A DNA stretch of 63,261 nucleotides from Mobilisporobacter senegalensis. GTDB lineage: Bacteria > Bacillota > Clostridia > Lachnospirales > Lachnospiraceae. The stretch covers positions 22,262-85,522 of the forward strand of contig NZ_RJVG01000014.1 of NCBI RefSeq assembly GCF_003752155.1. Direction: 5' to 3'. Numbering within the stretch: position 1 is the stretch's first letter; each line of letters begins with the position of its first letter. This document shows, one piece after another, positions 43,569 through 53,818 of the stretch. Position numbers and translations under genes: made by a program. The notes beneath the pieces are model-generated. The model did no database searches. It worked only from the letters and a program-made list of their open reading frames with translations, and had not been told where the DNA came from.

Positions 43569-43913
43569 TTACGTCCATTCCTTCCAGATTTCCGGATGAT
43601 ATCCAACGGTAGCCTGTTTTCCATTTCTTACGATTGGTGTCTGAAACATCTTAGGATTTTCTAAAAGCTTTTCCTCTTTATCTTCTTCATCCGACAGATA
43701 TTTTATGAAACAGGCTTCATATTCTTTGGACTTTTCATCCATCAATGCATACATATCTCCACCTAATGCAGATTTTATATTATTATATTCTCCCTTGCTC
43801 ATACCTTTTATTGATAAGTCAATGAGCTGAAATTTTATACCTCGCTCCTTAAAATACCGTTCCGCTTTCCTGGTATTAAAACATTTCGGTTTTCCAAATA
43901 TTTGAATATTCAT
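43569..43913 (-). CDS. ArsC/Spx family thioredoxin-fold protein
   Basis: A 114-aa protein. The N-terminus IQIFGKPKCFNTRKAERYF carries a single Cys at the active-site position (Cys11), followed by the ArsC family FQLIDLSIKGMSKGEY and the late FQTPIVRNGKQATVGYHPE. It resembles arsenate reductase-like or Spx-like proteins; the lone Cys and lack of an ars operon argue against dedicated arsenate resistance. It starts 23 bp after addA, so it shares that operon. Confidence 0.82.
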   Translation of the reverse strand: MNIQIFGKPKCFNTRKAERYFKERGIKFQLIDLSIKGMSKGEYNNIKSALGGDMYALMDEKSKEYEACFIKYLSDEEDKEEKLLENPKMFQTPIVRNGKQATVGYHPEIWKEWT

Positions 43914-43936
43914 TATTACCCTTCTTTCTTTGATAT

Positions 43937-46900
43937 CTAATCCAGATGTATCTCTTTTTCTAGACCAAAAGAATAGATGATTTTCTCTTTCACCGGCTTT
44001 TTCACTAATTGTTCGATTGCTTTTTGATAATAGTCAAGCTGTACCTTATATTTATTTATTAAGAAACCTTCGTTTTCTCCTTCCGGAATATAATCCGTCT
44101 TATAATCTAAGAGTACAATTCCATCTTCTTCTTCAAAATACACGTCAATAATCCCCTGAATTAAAATCAATTCATTGCTGGATATCTCTTTGTTGACTTC
44201 ATTGGCCGGTATCCCAAGGACAAACTGCTGCTCCTTTTTAACCTTATCTTTCATCAATGCTTCTCTCATCCTCATTGCAACATTGGAATTCAGGAAATGT
44301 TCCAGCCTGATTTGAGATATCTGGGATATATTTTCTTCCTTAATGATATTTCTCTTTACCATACGCTCTAATTCATTCTTTATATCTTCTCTGGTTTTCA
44401 CACGACCTAAATCTATGCATTCCAAAATCTTATGATATAATGTACCTCTGTCCGAGGCTTTCATTGGTTTTTCTTTACGAATGAACTTAGGAATAATATC
44501 ATCTTTTCCATAGATAGAATTATTTTCATTCTGATGGTTTATATCCCTGTCAGCCTGGTGGAATACTTCTTGGGAAATCTGTTCCAGCTGTTCCATCTCT
44601 TCTGCTTCCATCTGTCCCAGCTTCTTTAATTCAGACACAGTCATCTTAGCAGGAATCTTGATAGAATTTAAATAGGGATATTTAAAACTTAACCTGTCTT
44701 CAATCTCATCCCGGATTTCCTGATTAAAAATCATCTCTGCATCCCACTGTAATAATTCATCTTTAAGAATTTCTTTCTCAATTTGTTTTGCCACTTCCAC
44801 CATACTAAGTTCATTCACATTAAGAATTCGAACTTCCCAAGGTATTTCTTTTTCATAGAGGGGATTATGTTCTGCCCTTGGCAATTCATATTCTATTAAT
44901 GTAGAATCAAATGACTTATGGCGAATCAAGCTTGATCCAATCCAGTCAAGATAAGTTGTTGCTGAAGTGATTTTTTGAAAGGTCAGTAAAACTTCTTCTC
45001 TGTCTCTAATATCACTCCATTTTCCTAATTTGTCTTTCAGGTTTTTTACAGTACCTGTTAAAATCAGCTTTTCTTTTGCCCTGGTCAATGCCACGTAAAG
45101 AACTCTCAATTCCTCTGCAAGATTCTCTAAAACTAATTTTTTTTGCATTACTTTTTTAATCAGGGTAGGTGATTTTATTCTTAATGAAAAATCAATATAG
45201 TCAGGGCCCAGGCCTAAATCAGGATGAATCACGATTTTACTTCTGGTATCCTGATTATTAAAATTCTTGCTAAGCCCTGCAACAAAAACAATGGGAAATT
45301 CAAGCCCTTTACTTTTATGAATGCTCATAATTTTAACACTTAAATCATCTCCGCCGGATACACTTGCTTCTCCATAATCAATCTCATACTTATGCAGTTT
45401 CTCAATGTAGCGAATAAAATGAAAAAGTCCACTGTAACTTGTAGCTTCAAAATTAATGGCTCTTTGAATTAATATATCAATATTCCCGGTTCTTCGCTCT
45501 CCTCCGGGCATTGCTGCAATATAATTATAATAACCTGTTTCCTCTAATACCTGTTCAATCATTTCATGGATTGGAGTATAAGCAACCATCCTTCGAAATT
45601 TTTCAAGGTCTGCTAAAAAATTCTTTAGCTTCTCTGCTAATAAGCCATCGATTAAACTTTCATTATTTATTTCATTCGATAAGTTATTATCATCTGCATT
45701 CTCATCTATCTTTTTTGGATCTTGGATAATGTGATACTTTGAATATTCTGTCACTGCATCATATATATCCATGTCTTTAAAACTTGCATGTATCTTTGCA
45801 AGTTCTTCACTGGTCAGACCAACGATGGCAGAATGTAAAACCGCCGCAAGAGGTATATCCTGTTTTGGATTATCAATGATTTTAAGCATATTAAGAACAG
45901 TTTGAATTTCCAACGTTTTAAAATATCCAGATTGAGTATCAGAATATGCAGATATTCCCTCTGACATTAATACATCTACAAATATATCGGACCATCCAGA
46001 CATTGTTCTAAGAAGTATTACGATATCCTTCCCTGTTGCCCTTTTATATACCGGCTTTTCCCTGCTATTTTCTTTATCCAGTATCATTAGTCCTGTTTCT
46101 GGATGAATAAGTTCCTTAATTCTTTTCCCAATGGCTCTTGCTTCTAATTCCTTCTGGGTCATCTCTTCTATACTATCATCTTCTTCGAACTCATCTGTCC
46201 CTTCCAGATTATCATCCATATTCACAAGTAATAATTCGCTTGTGTTTGAAATGCCCTCTGCATTCTCGTCATAATCGGCACCAACATATAAAGCCGCATC
46301 CTGGTCATAGACGATTCCTCCAAGGTCCTTTCCCATGATTTGTTCAAAAATAAAGTTAATAGAATCCAATACGACCCTTCTGCTTCTAAAATTCTTATGT
46401 AGATCGATCCTTTGCTTTAATCCATCTTCTAAAGAATAACTCTCATATTTCTCCATGAATAATTCTGGTCTTGCCAAACGGAATTTATAAATACTTTGTT
46501 TCACATCCCCTACCATGAATATATTGGGATTTCCCGCTCTTTCTCTTGATATACTGTTAAGTAAGGTCTCTTGGACCAGGTTACTATCCTGATATTCATC
46601 AATTAATATCTCTTCATAATGTTCGCTGAGATCAATAGCCACCGATGTAGGAATAATATCCTTTTGCTCTTGATCATCATCAGATGCATTCCTGCTTACC
46701 AGGATATTTAAAGCAAAATGTTCTAAATCATTAAAATCTACCAGATTTTTATCCCTTTTCCTATTGGCATAATCTTTTGCAAATTCAAGGGTAAGATCAA
46801 TTAATACATTCATGGTTATTTTTGTGCCCATAATATCTTTTAACATTTCTTCTTTTGATTGAAAGAAGAAATTCTTAGTAATATCATTGATTATTTTCTT

Positions 46901-47809
46901 AATAGAGTCTCTGATTTCTTTTACTTCTGATTTCTTAGCTTCCAAAATTGAAGCATCTTTTTTATTTGATAATCTTGCCCACGAAATATTTCGTAAAAGT
47001 TCGCCATACTCCTGATAGGTTGCGGCACCCGCTAATTTTTCAAGCAGTTCCTTATCACTTTCCAGTGCATCCACATAAGGATAGGGCCCCCCTGGCTCAT
47101 TTCCAATCTGAATCGCTCTTCTATTATTTAATATGGTGTCATGAATCATAGCCTTTATATAGTGTAAAAGAGCATCCATCCATTCAGATTTTTCCATCTC
47201 CTCTACAGAAGTGATATTAAAGACACCCCGTATCTCATTAAGCCAATCTTCCGGCCATGGGTAGCTCATGGAGAATCCATATAATGAGAGTATTAATTCT
47301 TCCATAAGAGCATCGGATTTTCCAGAAGCATAACTTTCTGTGAATATCAAAAAATCTTCTTTTGCTTCTTCATAATACCTCTCTAATAATTCTTCCATCA
47401 CATCGGATTTTAATAATTTTAATTCTGTTTCATCGGCCACTCGAAAAGATGGATCTAAATCTATAGTATGAAAATAATTACGAATGATATTAAGGCAAAA
47501 ACTATGAATGGTAGTAATCTGCGCACTGTGAATCAATGTCATCTGCTTTTGAAGATGAAGATTCTCAGGCATCTCACTTAATTTCTTTTCAATAGCAGCA
47601 CCGATTCTCTCTCTCATCTCAGCTGCTGCTGCATTAGTAAAGGTAACAATTAAAAGTTTATCAATATCTATCGGATTGTCACCTTCCGTAATCATCGTAA
47701 TAATTCTCTCGACTAAAACTGCTGTTTTTCCTGAACCAGCTGCTGCTGATACAAGAATATTACGATTCCTAAGCTCAATAACTTTCTGTTGATCACTTGT
47801 CCATTTCAT
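43937..47809 (-). CDS. addA: AddA helicase-nuclease subunit
   Basis: A 1290-aa UvrD-type helicase with a C-terminal nuclease domain. Walker A is VSAAAGSGKTAVLVERI near the N-terminus; motif II is LIDEYQDSN. LYVALTRAKEKL is a late helicase motif. The C-terminal RecB-like nuclease shows DRGTLYHKILECIDLG and the metal-binding core VLLDYKTDYIPEG. With AddB it processes double-strand breaks for RecA loading. The start at 47809 follows AAGGAGGTGG and lies inside the 3' end of addB (17-bp overlap), which implies coupled translation. Confidence 0.96.
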   Translation of the reverse strand: MKWTSDQQKVIELRNRNILVSAAAGSGKTAVLVERIITMITEGDNPIDIDKLLIVTFTNAAAAEMRERIGAAIEKKLSEMPENLHLQKQMTLIHSAQITTIHSFCLNIIRNYFHTIDLDPSFRVADETELKLLKSDVMEELLERYYEEAKEDFLIFTESYASGKSDALMEELILSLYGFSMSYPWPEDWLNEIRGVFNITSVEEMEKSEWMDALLHYIKAMIHDTILNNRRAIQIGNEPGGPYPYVDALESDKELLEKLAGAATYQEYGELLRNISWARLSNKKDASILEAKKSEVKEIRDSIKKIINDITKNFFFQSKEEMLKDIMGTKITMNVLIDLTLEFAKDYANRKRDKNLVDFNDLEHFALNILVSRNASDDDQEQKDIIPTSVAIDLSEHYEEILIDEYQDSNLVQETLLNSISRERAGNPNIFMVGDVKQSIYKFRLARPELFMEKYESYSLEDGLKQRIDLHKNFRSRRVVLDSINFIFEQIMGKDLGGIVYDQDAALYVGADYDENAEGISNTSELLLVNMDDNLEGTDEFEEDDSIEEMTQKELEARAIGKRIKELIHPETGLMILDKENSREKPVYKRATGKDIVILLRTMSGWSDIFVDVLMSEGISAYSDTQSGYFKTLEIQTVLNMLKIIDNPKQDIPLAAVLHSAIVGLTSEELAKIHASFKDMDIYDAVTEYSKYHIIQDPKKIDENADDNNLSNEINNESLIDGLLAEKLKNFLADLEKFRRMVAYTPIHEMIEQVLEETGYYNYIAAMPGGERRTGNIDILIQRAINFEATSYSGLFHFIRYIEKLHKYEIDYGEASVSGGDDLSVKIMSIHKSKGLEFPIVFVAGLSKNFNNQDTRSKIVIHPDLGLGPDYIDFSLRIKSPTLIKKVMQKKLVLENLAEELRVLYVALTRAKEKLILTGTVKNLKDKLGKWSDIRDREEVLLTFQKITSATTYLDWIGSSLIRHKSFDSTLIEYELPRAEHNPLYEKEIPWEVRILNVNELSMVEVAKQIEKEILKDELLQWDAEMIFNQEIRDEIEDRLSFKYPYLNSIKIPAKMTVSELKKLGQMEAEEMEQLEQISQEVFHQADRDINHQNENNSIYGKDDIIPKFIRKEKPMKASDRGTLYHKILECIDLGRVKTREDIKNELERMVKRNIIKEENISQISQIRLEHFLNSNVAMRMREALMKDKVKKEQQFVLGIPANEVNKEISSNELILIQGIIDVYFEEEDGIVLLDYKTDYIPEGENEGFLINKYKVQLDYYQKAIEQLVKKPVKEKIIYSFGLEKEIHLD

Positions 47810-50800
47810 TGTTTTTTTCCACCTCCTTATCCGAATCAGATAATAATTTCTCCCATACTTCCTGTTTTTCAAATTGTTTTAAATTACGATAAGAATTTCC
47901 AGGCAATTTAGTATCAAATCCACAAATGCCTCTATATTGGCAATAATCACATGCTGTGCGGTTTTTTAATTTATAAGGATTAATTTTAGTTGTTCCATCA
48001 ATAATCTCTTTTCCAAGTCCCGCTATCTTTTTTCTTACATATTGCTTCATTATTTCAAATTGGTCTTTACTGGCAACATTGGATCTTTTTGTTGGAAAAC
48101 CGTCTTTATTGATTTCTACTGGAATAATGCTTGATTTTGAACTGGCCCTGGCCTTTCCTTCTTCATTGATCAGAGTTAGATCCATAAGGCCGGCAACCGA
48201 CATATCATTATTTACGAGACCATTCATCTTCAATTCATTTAAGATAGAATTTTCTATATTCTCTTCTATATTTTTTTCAACAATAGGATCATCAATATGA
48301 TAATAAAAAATTCCTGCTGGAATTACTGTTTTATCTGGGTTTTTATTCTCTGTTATTTCTAATGCTGTCCCTAAATACACTACCAGTTGCAGCTGTAATC
48401 CATAATAAAATGATAAAATATCCAGTGAATTATTTCCTGATTTATAATCGATGATCTTAACATAAACATGTTCATCATCTTCATACGTATCTAACCGGTC
48501 AATCCGTCCTCTGAGTTTCATCCATTCATTATCAGAGAGAGGAATATTTACCGATTCCAGATTATCCATATATGAGAACTGTAATTCAAAACTGTCTGGT
48601 TCAAACACTCCTTTTTTAACATGTTCACATAAAGCCCACACGGTCCTTTTTGTAATCCGTTCCACACGATTTATAATATATTCATTTCTCTTGGAACTCT
48701 TTAGTATGGTATTCCCATACTCTAATGTAGCTTCTTCTACACTTTGGCTTACAAAATTTTCTCTTGCCTCATCTGTAACAGTATGCCAATTATATTCACT
48801 ATCCTTTAATTTCTTTGAGAACAGATCAATCGCCTTATGAAAAATATTTCCAAGGTCTGGAACCCCAATATGGTATTCCTGTCTTTCCATTAATTCAAGA
48901 CCATAATTCATAAAATGGGCATAAGCACATGCAGCGTATCTCTCCAGTCTCGTTACACTATTACTCATCTCATTACCATATAAGGCATGAGCAACTGCTT
49001 TGGTTAACCCTGATTCTTCATTAGAATAAAAGGCCCCGCCAATTAACTGATTTAAGATTTTACGGTTTTCTTCCTTTCTATAATACCAGCTGTATAATTC
49101 TTTCCACTCATCAGTTACCTCTGCACCTGAATAATTTCTAAGTCCCTCGCTTAAATAAGATATCCCTTTTCTGGTCCCTAATATATAGGATAAATCCAGT
49201 GTATTCTTATCTTCATCCTTTATTATCAGCTTTGGATATAGTTTCATAACTTTATGAATCAGATAGGAGGGACGAATTGATTTTCCTTCTCCATTCACTT
49301 TGCTATAAGTAATATATAATTTATTCTGTGGCTTGGTTAAATTAAGATAGATATAGAATTGTTCCGTATATGCACTTTGTTTCTTTGTAGGTGCTAACTC
49401 CATATTATTATCGGCTAAAAGTTGTCTTTCCAGATCAGATATGATCCCGCCGCCGCTATTCACTTTTGGAATAATCCCATCATTTACACCTATAAAAAAT
49501 AAAGCTTTGATATCTTTTAATCTGGTTCTTTCAATATCGCCTACTACCACCTGGTCAATACCAGGAGGAATGAGCCCGACCTTTGCTTCTTCAAATCCAC
49601 TTGTTAGTATCTCTTCATATTCTTTTAGGGTAATTATTTCATCTCCTAATAATTCTACGATTTTATCCAATAATTCCATGACAATTGGATATACTTGTCC
49701 AAATTCTTTGGCACGAAGTATATCTCCATCCAATTTGAAACTGTCACCATATTGTTGTAATTTATTGAAAATATTCTGCCTTACAATAAATTCATATAAA
49801 CCCGTGGAATATTCAAGAACTGTTGATTCTTTTGGAGAAAACGCTTCTCTGATCTCTTCCAGTTCTTCATTAATATGATTGCGAATCCGGTTGATTCTTA
49901 TAAGATCTAATTCAGATTTTGATGGATAACCTCTCGTCCATTCTTCTCTCCACCTTTTTGAGCCTCTTATCCCCAAAGCAATAACATAATTCTCAATATA
50001 ATCAACATCTTCTTTCTTCATATCAATCATACCGCATCTTAAATATCTGAACATACTTTCATAAGAATAATCCCGCTGGATCACATCAAGGGTAGCCCTT
50101 ATAAATTCTACAAATGGATTATTCAGTATATCTCTCTTATAATCAATAAATGCAGCGATTCCTGCTATCCCAAATTCTTTATCTATAATTCTTCCATAGT
50201 TCTCTATATCTCCGGTCACAATAGCAATATCTTTATAACGATAATTTTCTTCCCGAATTAGTTTATGGATCTGTCGAACTACAAATGCAACTTCACTCTT
50301 TGCGTCTTTCTCAATATGAATTTCAATATCTTCCTGTTCCTTATTATAACTCTCACTGGGATAACGAAATAAATTATGTTCCAGAAAACACAGAGGTTCA
50401 CTTTCTCTAAATCGATATGGTATATGTTCCCCGCCTACATAGATGTCTTTACTGACAGGAATATTTTCTTCTCCTGCGATATCCTTTAATTTAAGAATCG
50501 TCTTCTTACTTAAATGAAAAAGTTTAAACTCTCCATCCAGTTTATCCGTATTCTCTCTTGGGTCAATGGTGACCGTAACAATTACTTTCTTTGCATATTT
50601 TAGAAGTTCTGTAATTAGTTTATATTGAGATGGCGTAAAACCTGTAAATCCATCCAGACAAATTGTACTGTTCTTAATTATCTGAGATTTTTCAATCATT
50701 CCTGCTAATACATCTAAAATTTCTTCTGCAGTAATATATTTATCTTTAAGAAAGTTCTCAAATCCGGTATAGACTGTGATCAAATCCTTGATTTTGTTCT

Positions 50801-51257
50801 GTAACATCGGCTTATGTTGTGTTACTTCAATCATTTTCTCTAATTGTTCTGGTCTTATACTGTATTGGTACATCTCAGATAGAATTGATTTTAGTTCTCC
50901 AATAAAACCAGATTTCTTCAAATTGGACTGAAACAGTGTAAGATGGTCTTTTTTTTGTTCTACTACTTTTCTTAAAATCATACTTTTACCTGTATCTTCA
51001 AGGATGATTCGCTCATTTTCCCCGAACTCATCAAATACCCGGTAAGCAAGCCTCAAAAAACTTAAAATATCTATATTCCTGATCCCATGATGGGGATGCA
51101 TGGACACAAGATCCTTCTGAGTCTGCATAGTAAACTGTTCTGGAACTATAATAAGATAATTTCCATTCTCATATTCCATTGATTTTTGAATTACTTCCTG
51201 ATAAAGAGTATAGGATTTACCAGAACCGGAACTTCCCAGTATTAACTGTAAGGACAT
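47793..51257 (-). CDS. addB: AddB nuclease subunit
   Basis: A 1154-aa partner of AddA. The N-terminus has Walker A LILGSSGSGKSYTLYQ; the rest of the helicase-like half is degenerate, as in the family. The C-terminal nuclease has IDYKSGNNSLD and a four-Cys iron-sulfur staple: one Cys in RYAACAYAHFMNYGLEL and three in CDYCQYRGICGF. The preferred start is ATG at 51257, 8 nt after GGAG; a GTG nine bases upstream is less likely. It opens the addB-addA-arsC-like run. Confidence 0.95.
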   Translation of the reverse strand: MSLQLILGSSGSGKSYTLYQEVIQKSMEYENGNYLIIVPEQFTMQTQKDLVSMHPHHGIRNIDILSFLRLAYRVFDEFGENERIILEDTGKSMILRKVVEQKKDHLTLFQSNLKKSGFIGELKSILSEMYQYSIRPEQLEKMIEVTQHKPMLQNKIKDLITVYTGFENFLKDKYITAEEILDVLAGMIEKSQIIKNSTICLDGFTGFTPSQYKLITELLKYAKKVIVTVTIDPRENTDKLDGEFKLFHLSKKTILKLKDIAGEENIPVSKDIYVGGEHIPYRFRESEPLCFLEHNLFRYPSESYNKEQEDIEIHIEKDAKSEVAFVVRQIHKLIREENYRYKDIAIVTGDIENYGRIIDKEFGIAGIAAFIDYKRDILNNPFVEFIRATLDVIQRDYSYESMFRYLRCGMIDMKKEDVDYIENYVIALGIRGSKRWREEWTRGYPSKSELDLIRINRIRNHINEELEEIREAFSPKESTVLEYSTGLYEFIVRQNIFNKLQQYGDSFKLDGDILRAKEFGQVYPIVMELLDKIVELLGDEIITLKEYEEILTSGFEEAKVGLIPPGIDQVVVGDIERTRLKDIKALFFIGVNDGIIPKVNSGGGIISDLERQLLADNNMELAPTKKQSAYTEQFYIYLNLTKPQNKLYITYSKVNGEGKSIRPSYLIHKVMKLYPKLIIKDEDKNTLDLSYILGTRKGISYLSEGLRNYSGAEVTDEWKELYSWYYRKEENRKILNQLIGGAFYSNEESGLTKAVAHALYGNEMSNSVTRLERYAACAYAHFMNYGLELMERQEYHIGVPDLGNIFHKAIDLFSKKLKDSEYNWHTVTDEARENFVSQSVEEATLEYGNTILKSSKRNEYIINRVERITKRTVWALCEHVKKGVFEPDSFELQFSYMDNLESVNIPLSDNEWMKLRGRIDRLDTYEDDEHVYVKIIDYKSGNNSLDILSFYYGLQLQLVVYLGTALEITENKNPDKTVIPAGIFYYHIDDPIVEKNIEENIENSILNELKMNGLVNNDMSVAGLMDLTLINEEGKARASSKSSIIPVEINKDGFPTKRSNVASKDQFEIMKQYVRKKIAGLGKEIIDGTTKINPYKLKNRTACDYCQYRGICGFDTKLPGNSYRNLKQFEKQEVWEKLLSDSDKEVEKNNEMDK

Positions 51258-51391
51258 GTGTTTCACTCCAATCTATCGCTCAATTATTACATTACAAATT
51301 TATTATAAATATCTTTGTATATCATTGTTCTAATGGTATTATAACAAACAATTGTTCGGCGTTCAACCTATACTCTGATAATGCTTTGAAT

Positions 51392-51435
51392 CAGAAACGG
51401 GAAACTGTGGTTTCATTCACCGCTTCCCGTTTCTG
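51392..51435 (-). terminator. Stem-loop after the VOC gene
   Basis: CAGAAACGGGAA (51392-51403) and TTCCCGTTTCTG (51424-51435), a perfect 12-bp stem. It lies 8 bp after the stop at 51443-51445 that ends the restored frame of the VOC gene. No clear T-run. Confidence 0.55.
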
Positions 51436-51498
51436 TTCCTATTCACTTAGCTTCATATTCAAATTCTAAATCTTTAATGTCCTCCCCTGAAAATAATG

Positions 51499-52062
51499 TC
51501 AGCATAGTATCATCACACAATTCTTGAATGATTGGTATGAACTTTCTTTTGTTCCGAAAGATATGCTCTTTATCCTTTTTACACCATTGGGATGTATAAA
51601 ATTTTTAGGTTTTGGATCTATATTAAAATAAGTCATAAAAAAGGGAATTTGCAATTCATCTGGGAACAGGCAGGTAAACCGTAATTTTCTTCCTTTTGTA
51701 TCATTTCTTCGTGAACCCATCTGAAAATAACTCTGTTTGTATTTTTTCAATATACTTATTTCTTCTTCTAGATCCTTTTTATAATTTTCCAATGCTACCC
51801 CACAAGGACCTTCCTCATGATTATCCCAATAATTCAGACGGTCAACGAACCTTCCTTTCCCAAAAGTACGCAAAACTCTTTTCATGATTTGAGGCATTCC
51901 ACTGGAAGCAAGCAGTTCTAAATACGGACCTTCTGAAAAATAAATAATTGCATTATAAGGATTTTTCTTACTTCCATATTCCACCTCAAATCCTTTTTCT
52001 CTAAATTCTTCTACCGCCTCATCCAGATTCATTACCTTATATATGATATGACTGACTTTCAT
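51499..52062 (-). CDS. Glyoxalase-like (VOC) protein with a shifted 3' end
   Basis: A 187-aa protein. MKVSHIIYKVMNLDEAVEEF, VEYGSKKNPYNAIIYF and YLELLASSG match glyoxalase-like VOC proteins of Firmicutes; the function is unknown. After FGTKE the frame gives a basic, unlikely tail and stops at 51499. One frame over, the same DNA continues KFIPIIQELCDDTML then TLFSGEDIKDLEFEYEAK and stops at 51443-51445, just before a stem-loop. The gene therefore probably carries a one-base indel near 51545-51560 and is C-terminally altered. Confidence 0.65.
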   Translation of the reverse strand: MKVSHIIYKVMNLDEAVEEFREKGFEVEYGSKKNPYNAIIYFSEGPYLELLASSGMPQIMKRVLRTFGKGRFVDRLNYWDNHEEGPCGVALENYKKDLEEEISILKKYKQSYFQMGSRRNDTKGRKLRFTCLFPDELQIPFFMTYFNIDPKPKNFIHPNGVKRIKSISFGTKESSYQSFKNCVMILC

Positions 52063-52154
52063 CCGATTCCCTCCTCCTATTCACTTCTGCTCTTATACAG
52101 AATAATATTATCTCTTTGCCCGTTCTTCTCTTATCATTATTCTAATCTCATATA

Positions 52155-52985
52155 TTACTTGTCTGAAAAACGCAGATGTACAAATTTCATCATCTTTAAC
52201 CAGTCTGAGGCTCTCATCATGAAACGTATTCCTGAACTCCACTCTCTGTTTGCTGGTATCCCTTCAAAATATTTCTCACAGGCAACTGCATGGATATTGG
52301 GAGACCACTCTTCAATATCTTTTACGTTATTAACATAAAAGTACATCATAGCTCCTTTATTTCCGGTCTTTTGAACCATGCGGTTTGACTTCTTCACCGC
52401 CTGTCTGGATTCCGCATCAAAATATAATTCGCCGCCAGGAAAACGATGAGCCATAGCTTTAAAAATCTCTTTTAGCTGTTCTTCCTTGAAATAGTAAAAC
52501 ACTCCTGCAGATATAAATAAAATACCGTCTTTGGGATGAAAGGCTACATCATCAAACCAGGAAATATCAAACAGAGATTTTGCAATGCTCGTATTACGCG
52601 AAGGATCTGGAATGAATTTCTGGCGAAATGCAATAGCATCCGGTAAATCCAGATTATACCACCGGATTCTCCCGTTATCCACTCTTGAAAATGTAGTATC
52701 CAGTCCCGCACCAATATTTACCACTGTGGCACACGGGTGTTTTTGGATGAATTTACGGATGGTATCCTCTATTCTCCGTGCCCTGACAATATAACAGATT
52801 CCACCAAATTCCCCGAAAGTTTTGGCAATGCTGCTAAAATCATAATTACAATTTTTAATTATTTCAATTGCCTCTTTATCGTTTAGTATTTCAGGATTTT
52901 TTTCACTGGCTGTTGCACGCCCCCAAAGTGGCAAAAGCATCGTACTCTGCACTGTCTGGGATCCTAATTCAGATTTCTTATTCAT
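52155..52985 (-). CDS. LCMT/TcmP-type class I methyltransferase
   Basis: A 276-aa SAM-dependent methyltransferase of the leucine carboxymethyltransferase/TcmP group. The SAM motif is VVNIGAGLDTTFSRVDNG, then WYNLDLPDAIAFRQKF and ILFISAGVFYYFKEEQL. Such bacterial proteins act in small-molecule methylation, often in secondary metabolism; no such cluster is here. A 22-bp perfect palindrome about 50 bp upstream of the start suggests control by a MarR- or TetR-type repressor, which is not encoded in the window. Confidence 0.85.
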   Translation of the reverse strand: MNKKSELGSQTVQSTMLLPLWGRATASEKNPEILNDKEAIEIIKNCNYDFSSIAKTFGEFGGICYIVRARRIEDTIRKFIQKHPCATVVNIGAGLDTTFSRVDNGRIRWYNLDLPDAIAFRQKFIPDPSRNTSIAKSLFDISWFDDVAFHPKDGILFISAGVFYYFKEEQLKEIFKAMAHRFPGGELYFDAESRQAVKKSNRMVQKTGNKGAMMYFYVNNVKDIEEWSPNIHAVACEKYFEGIPANREWSSGIRFMMRASDWLKMMKFVHLRFSDK

Positions 52986-53031
52986 AATAATCTCCTCCTC
53001 TTTTTTTGCTCATCCTAATATCAGTGATTTT

Positions 53032-53053
53032 TTAGTTAGCAATTGCTAACTAA
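53032..53053. promoter_or_regulatory. 22-bp perfect palindrome, candidate MarR/TetR operator
   Basis: TTAGTTAGCAATTGCTAAC followed by TAA is a perfect 22-bp palindrome upstream of the LCMT-type methyltransferase gene. Shape and length suit a MarR or TetR dimer. The rest of 52986-53340 is AT-rich with nothing else recognised. Confidence 0.65.
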
Positions 53054-53340
53054 AGATAAAAAATTTTTCTGACTCCCTATTTATTTTCCATTTTAGATTA
53101 TATTAACAATATTTAGAAGTCAACAAAAACCATGTTTATTGAAATTGTTTATCATCTAAGTAATCAGCATCTAAATCAAACCTTTTATTCCTTAACTATA
53201 TTTCAAAAATTTTCCATTTCCTTTTTGATATCTTGCTTTTTTAAGAATATGGAATTTCCCTTCAAGATTTATATAAACTTATTCATAATTTACTTTTAGG
53301 TTTCATAAAATATAGAAAGTAATGATTTGGGGGATAAATA

Positions 53341-53781
53341 ATGTCAAAAACAAGAATAGTTATAATTCAGTTAAAAGAGATAATATATACAGCAATATTC
53401 GTAGGACTTGGCATTCTGCTTATTTTGCTACTCGTCTTTATGTTTGCTCCTGATAAAGATGATAGCGCATCCCTAGACGCTGAGAAACAGTATACTGCCG
53501 GAGTATACACTTCTATGGTCACATTAAATGACACTGCACTTAATGTAGAAGTGGTAGTAGATGAAGACAATATTAACTCATTAAGAATCGTTAACATTGA
53601 TGAGTCAATCACTACTATGTATCCTCTTTTAGAGCCATCTTTAGAAAAGATTGCAAAACAGCTTTATAGTGGTGTAGATATTAATGATATCGAACTATCT
53701 GAAGATAGCAAATATACTCAGACTTTATTACTCGATGCTGTGAAAGCAACACTTAATAAAGCTGTAGTTGAACAGGAATAA
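53341..53781 (+). CDS. Small membrane-anchored protein of unknown function
   Basis: A 146-aa protein. One N-terminal helix (YTAIFVGLGILLILLLVFMF) is followed by an external domain of about 105 residues: QYTAGVYTSMVTLNDTALNV, VVVDEDNINSLRIVNIDES. The GVYTS... and following valine-rich strands faintly recall the FMN-binding domain, but the threonine flavinylation motif is not visible, so no function is assigned. The ATG follows GGGGGA. A terminator follows. Confidence 0.65.
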   Translation: MSKTRIVIIQLKEIIYTAIFVGLGILLILLLVFMFAPDKDDSASLDAEKQYTAGVYTSMVTLNDTALNVEVVVDEDNINSLRIVNIDESITTMYPLLEPSLEKIAKQLYSGVDINDIELSEDSKYTQTLLLDAVKATLNKAVVEQE

Positions 53782-53791
53782 AGTATACATA

Positions 53792-53818
53792 AAAATGGGG
53801 ACTTAACGTCCCCATTTT
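53792..53818. terminator. Bidirectional terminator
   Basis: AAAATGGGGAC (53792-53802) and GTCCCCATTTT (53808-53818), loop TTAAC. It lies between convergent genes and overlaps the 3' end of the minus-strand gene. Confidence 0.88.

Noticed and set aside
43569-43913. Arsenate reductase of an ars operon
   Set aside because: Only the family fold and one Cys are seen; there is no ArsR, ArsB or Acr3 gene nearby.
49441-49878. 145-codon plus-strand ORF inside addB
   Set aside because: Shadow of addB on the opposite strand; low-complexity hydrophobic composition.
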